DNA from: Actinomycetes bacterium
GTDB lineage: Bacteria > Actinomycetota > Acidimicrobiia > Acidimicrobiales > CADCSY01
Assembly (NCBI GenBank): GCA_025464025.1
Contig: JAODBP010000117.1
Span: forward strand, 1-8,953
Reading direction: 5' to 3'
Length of the DNA: 8,953 nt
The notes beneath the pieces were generated by a model. It worked only from the letters and a program-made list of their open reading frames with translations, had not been told where the DNA came from and made no database searches. The translations under genes were made by a program, and so were the position numbers. This document shows, one piece after another, positions 1 to 5,233 of this stretch; the stretch's first letter is position 1, and each line of letters begins with the position of its first letter.

Positions 1-401
1 TCATGCCCTCGGCGTTCACCCGGCTGACCGCCCTCGTGCCCGACGACACGTTCCGCGAGTTCCTCGCCACCCACTTCCAGCCCCACCGGGTGGCGCCGGT
101 CGTGGCCTGGCTGTGCCACCCCTCGACCGAGGTGACCGGCGAGTGCTTCTCGGTCGGTGCCGGCCGGGCCGCCCGGGTGTTCCTGGCCGAGGCCCCGGGC
201 GTAGCCTTGCCGGACGGCGGGCAGCCCGAGGACTGGGCCGAGCGGGTCGACGACCTGTTCGTGATCGAGGGCTTCGGCATCCCGTCCGACATGCTGAACG
301 AGGTGGTGTACCAGGTGGAGCAGCTCGGCGGCCTGGGTGATGGGCCCATGACTTCGATGGACAGCGGCGAGTGGTCGGCCAAGCGGGCGTCGAGCACCTG
401 A
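1..401 (+). CDS. Short-chain dehydrogenase, 3-hydroxyacyl-CoA dehydrogenase-like (C-terminal part)
   Basis: This is the 3' end of a gene that begins before the window; the reading frame is open from the first full codon at position 3 to TGA at 399-401. The visible block VAPVVAWLCHPSTEVTGECF followed by SVGAGRAARVF is the typical C-terminal part of short-chain dehydrogenases. It resembles the dehydrogenase domain of multifunctional beta-oxidation enzymes, where a late strand and the 'TGE.f.vGaGr' stretch close the Rossmann fold. The catalytic Tyr-x-x-x-Lys and the NAD-binding glycines lie upstream and cannot be checked. By family it would oxidise a 3-hydroxyacyl-CoA or a sterol hydroxyl with NAD(P). 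The next gene is an acyl-CoA ligase in the same direction, 5 bp downstream or overlapping depending on its start, so the two are probably co-transcribed in a degradation pathway. The SDR fold is fairly sure; the substrate is inference. Confidence 0.75.
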   Translation, partial: MPSAFTRLTALVPDDTFREFLATHFQPHRVAPVVAWLCHPSTEVTGECFSVGAGRAARVFLAEAPGVALPDGGQPEDWAERVDDLFVIEGFGIPSDMLNEVVYQVEQLGGLGDGPMTSMDSGEWSAKRASST

Positions 402-406
402 CGGCC

Positions 407-1720
407 GTGGGCGTCGAGTGCCTCACGGCGGCAGCCGGCGAAGCCGCCATGCGCCGCGTCGCAGGTGGGCTGCGGGCCCGGGGCGTCGTCGACGGCGACC
501 GCGTCGCCTTCGCCCTGCCCAACTCGGCCGATCTGCTCGCCGCGCTCGTCGGCACGATGCGCGCCGGTGCCGTGGCCGTGCCGCTCAACCCGACCCTGCT
601 CGACCACGAGCGGGCCGCGCTGCTGGTCGACGCCGAGCCGGCGCTCGTCGTCGACACGCCCGAGGCGCTGGCCGCCCTGCTCGACGGTCCCGAGGCCGAC
701 CTCGCACCGGTGCCGCGATCTCGCCCCATGCACTACACGTCGGGGACGACGGGTCGGCCCAAGGGCGTCTGGTCCGGCCTGCTGTCGGACGCCGACGCCC
801 TGGCCCTGGCCGACGAGGAGGTGTCGCTGTGGGGCTTCGGCGCCGGTGACCTGAACCTCGTGGTGTCGCCGCTCTACCACTCGGCCCCGCTGCGCTTCGC
901 CGCGGCCACGCTGCTCCACGGCGGCGACGTCGTCGTGCTGCCCAAGTTCGAAGCCGGGCTGGCGTCGTCGGTGATCGCATCGATGCGACCGACGACGGCG
1001 TTCCTCGTGCCGGCCCACCTGCAGCGGCTCTTCGCCCAGGGCGAGCTGCCGCCGCTCGACTCGTTCCGGCTCGTGCTCCACGCCGGTGCGCCGTGCCCCG
1101 AGCCGATCAAGCGGGCGGCCGTCGAGGCCTTCGGCATGGAGCGGCTGTGGGAGTTCTACGGCTCGACCGAGGGGCAGTTCACCGTGTGCTCGTCGGCCGA
1201 GTGGTTCGAGCGCCCCGGCACCGTCGGCCGGGCCCGCCCCGGGCGCGCGCTGTCGATCGACGACGACGGCACGATCTGGTGCGACGTCCCCCCGCACGCC
1301 CGCTTCGAGTACTGGCGGGCACCGGAGAAGACGGCCGGCGCGTGGCGGGGGAGCGCGTTCACCGTCGGCGACCTCGGCCGGCTCGACGACGAGGGCTACC
1401 TCTGGCTCGACGGCCGCCGCGACGACCTCGTGATCTCCGGTGGCGTGAACGTGTACCCGCTCGAGGTCGAGCAGGCGCTGGCCGACCTGCCGGGGCTGGA
1501 GGACGTGGCCGTGTTCGGCGTCGACGACGAGCGCTGGGGTCAGCGGGTCTGCGTCGCCGTCGTCGGCGACGTCTCGTCCGACGCCGTGCTGGCCTGGGCC
1601 CGTGACCGCCTGGCGCCCTACAAGGTGCCCAAGGAGGTCCACCGCGTCGCCGAGCTGCCCCGCACCGGCACCGGCAAGGTGAGGCGCTCGAAGCTCGCCA
1701 CGGACCTCGGCCTGGGGTAG
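407..1720 (+). CDS. AMP-dependent acyl-CoA ligase (compact form)
   Basis: The protein activates a carboxylic acid with ATP to an acyl-adenylate and then to an acyl-CoA. With the GTG at 407 it has 437 residues. Motifs: the phosphate-binding loop TSGTTGRPKG (111-120), FYGSTEG (250-256), the ribose-binding GDLGR (Asp 322), the hinge GRRDDLVISGG (336-346) and the A10 motif RTGTGKVRR with catalytic Lys 424. All core residues are present. It is shorter than the usual 500-550 residues because the stretch between the N-terminal fold and the phosphate loop is reduced. The block SPLYHSAPLRFA resembles ligases for bulky acids (bile-acid or sterol side chain, aryl) found in actinobacteria, from memory of the family. 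I prefer GTG 407, 5 bp after the upstream stop, because it places LTAA near the N-terminus. An in-frame GTG at 371 would overlap the dehydrogenase gene by 31 bp, and ATG 449 looks too late. Substrate unknown. Confidence 0.9.
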   Translation: MGVECLTAAAGEAAMRRVAGGLRARGVVDGDRVAFALPNSADLLAALVGTMRAGAVAVPLNPTLLDHERAALLVDAEPALVVDTPEALAALLDGPEADLAPVPRSRPMHYTSGTTGRPKGVWSGLLSDADALALADEEVSLWGFGAGDLNLVVSPLYHSAPLRFAAATLLHGGDVVVLPKFEAGLASSVIASMRPTTAFLVPAHLQRLFAQGELPPLDSFRLVLHAGAPCPEPIKRAAVEAFGMERLWEFYGSTEGQFTVCSSAEWFERPGTVGRARPGRALSIDDDGTIWCDVPPHARFEYWRAPEKTAGAWRGSAFTVGDLGRLDDEGYLWLDGRRDDLVISGGVNVYPLEVEQALADLPGLEDVAVFGVDDERWGQRVCVAVVGDVSSDAVLAWARDRLAPYKVPKEVHRVAELPRTGTGKVRRSKLATDLGLG

Positions 1721-1799
1721 TTCAGCCGGCCCAGGTCCGGCCCTGGGAGTCGGGCAGGGCGACCACGTCGATGCTCTCGTCGTGACCTCCGCCGATCCG

Positions 1800-1846
1800 T
1801 TCTGGTCACGCTCAGCGACCCAGGGGGGCGGTGAGCGTGACCAGAA
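1800..1846. terminator. Bidirectional hairpin between convergent genes
   Basis: Two perfect 15-bp arms, TTCTGGTCACGCTCA (1800-1814) and TGAGCGTGACCAGAA (1832-1846), are separated by 17 bases. CG and CC of the left loop side (1816-1817, 1819-1820) can pair further with 1829-1830 and 1826-1827, leaving a small loop. The hairpin lies 3 bp after the pirin stop on the minus strand and 79 bp after the ligase stop on the plus strand. It can therefore stop transcription from both sides. There is no clear T-tract, which is usual in GC-rich actinobacteria. A second, weaker hairpin (CCCAGG 1730-1735 with CCTGGG 1742-1747) follows the ligase stop directly. Confidence 0.7.
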
Positions 1847-1849
1847 GCG

Positions 1850-2800
1850 TCAGAGGATGACGGCCGGGATGGTGCCGAGGCGGCCGGCGTTGTAGTCGTC
1901 GATCGCCTGGTTGATCTCGGCGTTCGTGTTCATGACGAAGGGGCCGTACTGCACGACCGGCTCCTTGATGGGCAGGCCACCCAGGAGGAGGACCTCGAGC
2001 TCGTCGCCGCCGTCGGCGGCCCGGAGGGTGATCGAGTCACCGGGGCCGAACACGACGAGGTCGTGGGCGGCGATCGGGCGCTCGTGCTCGCCGGCGTAGG
2101 CCTGGCCCGAGAGCACGTAGGCCATGGCGTTGTAGGCCGGGTTCCACGGGATCGACAGGCGGGCGCCGGGCGACACGGTGGCGTGGGCGTAGGTGATCGG
2201 CGTGTGGGTCACGCCGGGGGCGCCGTGGCCGGCCAGGTCGCCGGCGATGAGGCGCACGAGGGCGCCGCCGTCGTCAGAGGCCAGCAGGGTGAGCTGGTCG
2301 CCGGTGATGCCCTGGTAGCGGGGCGGGGTGAACTTCTTCGCCGCCGGCAGGTTGACCCAGAGCTGGACGCCGTGCATCCGGCCGCCGTGCTCGATGATCC
2401 GCTCGGTGGGCACCTCGTCGTGGAGGATGCCGGCACCGGCCGTCATCCACTGGGTGTCGCCGTCGCGGAGGACGCCGCCGCCCCCGTTGGAGTCGTGGTG
2501 GGCGAACTCGCCGTCCAGCAGGTAGGTCACGGTCTCGAAGCCGCGGTGGGGGTGCCACGGCGCGCCCTTGGCCTGGTGGGGCTCGTGGACGGTCGGGCCC
2601 ATCTGGTCGAGGAGGAGGAACGGATCCGCCTCGGCGAAGGTGACGCCACCGGGGAAGGGGCGCCAGACCTCGAAGCCCGCACCCTCGATGGCGTGCTGGG
2701 CGGGGACGACCCGGGAGACGGGTCGGTGGGTGGTGGTGGTCTGGTCCGGCCTCGGGATGCGGGGGAGGACCAGCGGGTTGTCGACACTGATCGCAGGCAT
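1850..2800 (-). CDS. Pirin family protein (bicupin)
   Basis: The 316-residue protein is a clear pirin: two cupin domains, the N-terminal one carrying the metal site. The conserved block HPHRGFETVTYLL gives His 83 and His 85, and AGAGILHDEVP gives His 127 and Glu 129. These match the three-His, one-Glu iron site of human pirin. The C-terminal cupin (about residues 195-275) ends in the family's GLPIKEPVVQYGPFVMN. Pirins act as quercetin dioxygenases or redox-sensing cofactors; which of these applies here cannot be told. The ATG at 2800 is chosen because the family similarity begins just after it and a plausible -10 (2810-2815) lies 9 bases upstream. The frame stays open to 2902, but that extension would run across the dyad at 2813-2832 into the divergent esterase gene. 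The gene ends at the hairpin 1800-1846. Family assignment is secure. Confidence 0.93.
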   Translation of the reverse strand: MPAISVDNPLVLPRIPRPDQTTTTHRPVSRVVPAQHAIEGAGFEVWRPFPGGVTFAEADPFLLLDQMGPTVHEPHQAKGAPWHPHRGFETVTYLLDGEFAHHDSNGGGGVLRDGDTQWMTAGAGILHDEVPTERIIEHGGRMHGVQLWVNLPAAKKFTPPRYQGITGDQLTLLASDDGGALVRLIAGDLAGHGAPGVTHTPITYAHATVSPGARLSIPWNPAYNAMAYVLSGQAYAGEHERPIAAHDLVVFGPGDSITLRAADGGDELEVLLLGGLPIKEPVVQYGPFVMNTNAEINQAIDDYNAGRLGTIPAVIL

Positions 2801-2809
2801 GTCCTGTGG

Positions 2810-2815
2810 AACATA
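2810..2815 (-). promoter_or_regulatory. Candidate -10 element of the pirin gene
   Basis: On the minus strand the hexamer TATGTT (consensus form TANNNT) ends 9 bases before the ATG at 2800. This would place the transcription start a few bases from the start codon, giving a very short or absent leader. No convincing -35 is visible. The element overlaps the left arm of the dyad at 2813-2832, so a bound repressor would block it. The call rests on position and a short motif only. Confidence 0.4.
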
Positions 2816-2832
2816 GTTGTACCGACAACTAT
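2813..2832. promoter_or_regulatory. Palindromic operator candidate between pirin and esterase
   Basis: ATAGTTGT (2813-2820) and ACAACTAT (2825-2832) form a perfect 8-bp inverted repeat around the four bases ACCG. It is AT-rich against a very GC-rich background. It overlaps the candidate -10 of the pirin gene and covers the position expected for the -35 of the divergent esterase gene. This is the layout of a binding site for a dimeric repressor controlling both genes. No regulator for it is encoded next to it, and I cannot name the family. Confidence 0.55.
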
Positions 2833-2842
2833 TCCGCCAGGC

Positions 2843-2848
2843 TACGGT
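2843..2848 (+). promoter_or_regulatory. Candidate -10 element for a leaderless esterase mRNA
   Basis: TACGGT (TANNNT form) ends 8 bases before the GTG at 2857, so transcription would begin at or very near the start codon. No Shine-Dalgarno sequence precedes that GTG, only a run of C, which fits a leaderless transcript as is common in actinobacteria. The -35 is weak and would fall in the dyad 2813-2832. Confidence 0.45.
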
Positions 2849-2856
2849 TCGCCCCC

Positions 2857-3750
2857 GTGGGGGGTCGCCGTCGCACGGTGCTCGTTCTGGTCGCGCTCGC
2901 ACTGCTGGGCGCCGCCGCGTGTGAGCCGGTGCCGCCGATGCCGGGCAGCGTCGTGTTCACCGACGGCGTGCGCTACGGCTCGGGGGAGGTGGTCGGCGGC
3001 CGTGTCCCGCTCCTGCTCGACATCTACGCGCCGGGAGCGCCGTCGAAGGCCAGGCGCCCGGTGGTGGTCCTCATCCACGGTGGCGCCTTCACCTACCTGG
3101 ACCGGACCGACGATCGCATCGCCACCATCGCCCGGGCGCTGGCCAAGCGCGGCATCGTCGCCGTCAGCATCGACTACCGCCTGACGGGGCAGCAGCCGGT
3201 CGCCTCGACCCGGGTCAAGAAGCTCCTCGGCTACCTCCGTCGCGACGAAGGCACCAACGCCATGGTGTGTGCCGTCGACGACACGCTCACCGCCATCACC
3301 TACCTCACGGCGCAGGCCGACAAGCTCAACATCGACGTGGGCCGGCTCGGGCTCGTGGGCGCCTCGGCCGGCGCCATCACCGCCGACCACGTCGCCTACG
3401 CCATCGACGACCACGGCATCGCCCGCCCACCGATCTCGTTCGTCGGCAGCCTGTGGGGCGGGATCATCGTGTGGTCGCCGACGACCGGCAGCAACACCGC
3501 CGCGATGCTGGAGGCGGACGAGGCGCCTCTCTTCGCCGTGCACGGCGAGCTCGACGACCAGGTGCTGGTCGCCTACAGCGACACGCTCGTCGCTCGGGCC
3601 AGGTCGCTCGGGGTCCGCACCGAGTACATCCGCGTGCCGGGCGCCGGCCACGCCTACGACGAGACCGGCTTCTTCACCCGGAAGGTGGTCGGCAACCAGA
3701 CGGCGCTCGACCGGCTCGTCGAGTTCGCCGTCACCTCGCTGCACCCCTAG
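2857..3750 (+). CDS. Alpha/beta hydrolase (carboxylesterase), predicted lipoprotein
   Basis: Starting at GTG 2857 the protein has 297 residues. It opens with MGGRRR, a hydrophobic run and LLGAAAC, a signal peptide with a plausible lipobox and lipidated Cys 22. It would thus be anchored on the outer face of the membrane. The rest is an esterase/lipase-type alpha/beta hydrolase: HGGAF (oxyanion hole, 74-78), GASAG with nucleophile Ser 170, HGELD with acid Asp 233, and GAGHAYDE with His 265. It would cleave ester bonds of a small substrate. The upstream extension to ATG 2806 is rejected because it would put charged residues before the signal peptide and run across the dyad. It diverges from the pirin gene and converges on the PPOX gene, with both TAG stops sharing CTAG at 3747-3750. 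Fold and triad are clear; the substrate is unknown. Confidence 0.88.
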   Translation: MGGRRRTVLVLVALALLGAAACEPVPPMPGSVVFTDGVRYGSGEVVGGRVPLLLDIYAPGAPSKARRPVVVLIHGGAFTYLDRTDDRIATIARALAKRGIVAVSIDYRLTGQQPVASTRVKKLLGYLRRDEGTNAMVCAVDDTLTAITYLTAQADKLNIDVGRLGLVGASAGAITADHVAYAIDDHGIARPPISFVGSLWGGIIVWSPTTGSNTAAMLEADEAPLFAVHGELDDQVLVAYSDTLVARARSLGVRTEYIRVPGAGHAYDETGFFTRKVVGNQTALDRLVEFAVTSLHP

Positions 3751-4178
3751 TCGGCGACGTCCCGGGCCGAGACGACCTTGGTCGGGCGGACCCGCACCAC
3801 GAGCTCGCCGGGCACGCCGTTGCGCTCGCCGAACTGCTCGGCCACCTCCGCGCCCATGTAGCGGCCGCCGATCTTGGTGGCGATGCGCTTCACCTCGGCC
3901 AGGTCGTCGACCAGCTCGGCCACGCCCTCCACCAGCACGTAGCTGAACGGGGGTCGGTCGTCCTGCACGACGATGCTGACCCGGGGGTCGCGGCGGAGGT
4001 TGCGGCCCTTGACCGTGTCCTCGCCGGTGTTGAAGACCACGGCGCCGTCGTCGACGTCGATCCAGACCGGCGCCGAGTGGGGGCGGCCGTCGGCCCGCAC
4101 GGTCGACAGGATCGCCGGCCGTGGCGCCTCCACCAGGAACGCCCACCACTCGGCCTCGGTCATCGGCGTGTAGCCCAT
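3747..4178 (-). CDS. PPOX-class flavin/F420-dependent oxidoreductase family protein
   Basis: This 143-residue protein has the split-barrel fold of pyridoxamine-phosphate-oxidase-like proteins. Typical blocks are RPAILSTVRADGRPHSAPVW (20-39), the strand DGAVVFNTGED (44-54), KGRNLRRDPRVSIVV (57-71) and YVLVEGVAELV (80-90). The order and length match the small actinobacterial group that includes Rv1155-like, F420-binding members; the KGRNL..DPRVS stretch contacts the cofactor phosphate in that group. Whether it uses F420, FMN or heme cannot be decided here. The ATG at 4178 is 17 bp downstream of the cupin gene on the same strand and has its own candidate -10 (4185-4190), so it may be read from its own promoter, from the TetR-cupin transcript, or both. 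An in-frame ATG at 4163 is an alternative start. The stop overlaps that of the convergent esterase gene. Confidence 0.85.
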   Translation of the reverse strand: MGYTPMTEAEWWAFLVEAPRPAILSTVRADGRPHSAPVWIDVDDGAVVFNTGEDTVKGRNLRRDPRVSIVVQDDRPPFSYVLVEGVAELVDDLAEVKRIATKIGGRYMGAEVAEQFGERNGVPGELVVRVRPTKVVSARDVAD

Positions 4179-4184
4179 GGGCCG

Positions 4185-4190
4185 AGGCTA
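4185..4190 (-). promoter_or_regulatory. Candidate -10 for a leaderless PPOX-family mRNA
   Basis: On the minus strand TAGCCT (TANNNT form) stands 6 bases before the ATG at 4178, too close for a Shine-Dalgarno sequence but right for a leaderless transcript. The -35 would lie inside the 3' end of the cupin gene and is not convincing. A chance match is possible. Confidence 0.35.
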
Positions 4191-4195
4191 GGGAG

Positions 4196-4519
4196 TCAGT
4201 CCTTCAGCTCCACGATGATCTCGAGGTACGGGGTCGTGCCCGTGTTGACCGCGGTCTCGATGCCGCCCCGCCCGATGAACACGACGTCGCCGGGGTTCAC
4301 GTCGGCCTCGATGTACTCGTTGTACTCGCCGGCGCTGTCCGGCTCCGGTTCGGCCGCGATCCGGCCGCCGCTGATCTGGATCAGGACGTTGTCCAGCTCG
4401 TGCTGGTGGACGGCGCTGCGCTCGCCCGGCGCCAGCCGGAGCTGCCAGATCCGCACCCGGTCGTTCTCGAAGACGACCTCGGTGCCGACCGGTCCCAGGA
4501 CCCGTTCCTCGGTGCTCAT
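4196..4519 (-). CDS. Small single-domain cupin protein
   Basis: The 107-residue protein fits one cupin beta-barrel. The first cupin motif is visible as PGERSAVHQHELDNV, with the paired His 38 and His 40. The Glu usual a few residues later is replaced (Asn 44 at that place). The second motif, PGDVVFIGRGGIETAVN (76-92), lacks the usual His (Thr 89 or Glu 88 there). A metal site, if any, is therefore altered, and the protein may bind a ligand rather than catalyse a reaction. Its ATG overlaps the TGA of the TetR gene (ATGA, 4516-4519), so translation is coupled to the regulator. Being co-produced with the repressor, it may take part in sensing or processing the same compound; that is inference. 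Cupin fold likely, function not recognised. Confidence 0.8.
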   Translation of the reverse strand: MSTEERVLGPVGTEVVFENDRVRIWQLRLAPGERSAVHQHELDNVLIQISGGRIAAEPEPDSAGEYNEYIEADVNPGDVVFIGRGGIETAVNTGTTPYLEIIVELKD

Positions 4520-5160
4520 TCGCTTCCCCCTGTTGCTCCGTTGATCGAGAACCGAACGAGGTGCTCGGTCTCGGCGGCCGATGGTGCCTCGCCCCGGCGC
4601 AGGGCGCCGTGGAGGGCCCCGAAGGCCAGGTGGTAGATCGCTTCGGCGTCGCGCCGGGCCGTCTCGCGGCGGCGACCGGGTCGCAGGTCGTGCACGGCGT
4701 CGGCCAGCAGGTCGACGAGGGCGTCGACCGACCGCTGCTGCTCCTCGGGGAAGGCGGCGGCGAGCCGGTCCTGGTTGGCCACGAACGGGCGGGTGCGCGA
4801 CGCGGCGTCCGGGCGGGCGGCCTGGTGGAGCACGCCCTCGACCCAGGCCCGCACCCGACCCTCGGCCGTGGTGGCCCGATCCATCCGGTGCTCGAGGTAC
4901 GACAGCAGCCGGTTCCGCCCGTCGTCGAGGAGGAGCAGCAGGAGCTCGTCCTTCGACTGGAAGTAGCGGTAGAAGCCCTGGGTGGAGAGCTTCGCCTCCT
5001 TCAGCACGTCGCGCAGCGGGGGGTCGAACTGCTCGGTGCGCTCGATGACGCGGTAGGTCGCGTCGACGATGCGCTGGATCTCCTGGACGTACTCGTCCCG
5101 GCGATCCGCGATCGTGCGCTCGACGGCGCGGGCGGCGAACTCCTCGGACAGACTGGACAC
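4516..5160 (-). CDS. TetR family transcriptional regulator
   Basis: From GTG 5160 the protein has 214 residues. The N-terminal helix-turn-helix is clear: LRDVLKEAKLSTQGFYRYFQSKDELLLLLL (49-78) matches the TetR pattern with the recognition helix and the FYRYFxSKDEL signature. The remainder is an all-helical ligand and dimer domain without a recognisable ligand. ATG 5205 is an alternative start, but that start would place the 29-bp palindrome (5159-5187) inside the coding region. GTG 5160 leaves a short leader behind a candidate -10 (TAGATT). No Shine-Dalgarno is seen for either start. It lies divergent to the ligase-oxidoreductase operon and upstream of the cupin gene, the usual layout for a local repressor that controls itself and the divergent operon, probably released by an acyl-CoA or acid of that pathway (inference). 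Confidence 0.9.
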   Translation of the reverse strand: MSSLSEEFAARAVERTIADRRDEYVQEIQRIVDATYRVIERTEQFDPPLRDVLKEAKLSTQGFYRYFQSKDELLLLLLDDGRNRLLSYLEHRMDRATTAEGRVRAWVEGVLHQAARPDAASRTRPFVANQDRLAAAFPEEQQRSVDALVDLLADAVHDLRPGRRRETARRDAEAIYHLAFGALHGALRRGEAPSAAETEHLVRFSINGATGGSE

Positions 5161-5181
5161 GCTGATCTGAGAATCTAAGAT
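5154..5181 (+). promoter_or_regulatory. Candidate promoter of the ligase-oxidoreductase operon
   Basis: TGGACA (5154-5159, five of six matches to TTGACA) and TAAGAT (5176-5181, TANNNT form) are separated by 16 bases. Transcription would start near 5188, leaving a leader of about 45 bases before GTG 5234. The -10 lies inside the palindrome 5159-5187 and overlaps the -10 of the opposite promoter by two bases. Confidence 0.5.
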
Positions 5182-5187
5182 CAGCGT
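5159..5187. promoter_or_regulatory. 29-bp palindromic operator, probable TetR site
   Basis: The outer arms ACGCTGATCT (5159-5168) and AGATCAGCGT (5178-5187) are perfect 10-bp inverted repeats. After one mismatched pair (G5169/A5177) the inner AGAATCT (5170-5176) is again palindromic around A5173, so 13 of 14 pairs match. It is AT-rich within a GC-rich region and lies exactly between the TetR gene and the divergent operon. It covers the candidate -10 elements of both directions. Size and placement fit a TetR-family operator binding one or two dimers. That this TetR binds it is inference from position. Confidence 0.75.
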
Positions 5188-5201
5188 TCTTACCAGCGCA
5201 A
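5172..5201 (-). promoter_or_regulatory. Candidate promoter of the TetR-cupin transcript
   Basis: On the minus strand TTGCGC (plus positions 5196-5201) and TAGATT (5172-5177) are 18 bases apart. The start site would lie near 5165, about five bases before GTG 5160. The -10 sits in the palindrome, which predicts autoregulation. Confidence 0.45.
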
Positions 5202-5223
5202 GCATTGTGTGACAGCGCAAGCA
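5194..5223. repeat. Tandem pair of 11-bp direct repeats in the operon leader
   Basis: CAGCGCAAGCA occurs at 5194-5204 and again at 5213-5223, 19 bp apart start to start (about two helical turns). Both copies lie between the palindrome and the start of the ligase-like gene; the first includes the -35 of the minus-strand promoter. They could be a second regulator site or a leftover of a local duplication. Confidence 0.5.
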
Positions 5224-5233
5224 CGGGGGGCAC

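Noticed and set aside
2063..3184. A 373-codon plus-strand frame opposite the pirin gene
   Set aside because: It is the complement shadow of a secure pirin coding region, Gly/Val/Arg-rich, and crosses the divergent promoter region.
2842..4149. A 435-codon open frame on the minus strand across the esterase and PPOX genes
   Set aside because: It is rich in Arg, Gly, Pro and Ala with no motif, and it lies opposite the well-supported esterase and in another frame of the PPOX gene. Such frames are expected in very GC-rich coding DNA.
5203..5205. ATG 5205 as the start of the TetR gene
   Set aside because: It would put the whole palindrome within the coding region and downstream of the transcription start, and no ribosome site or promoter precedes it. 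GTG 5160 is the better choice, though not proven.
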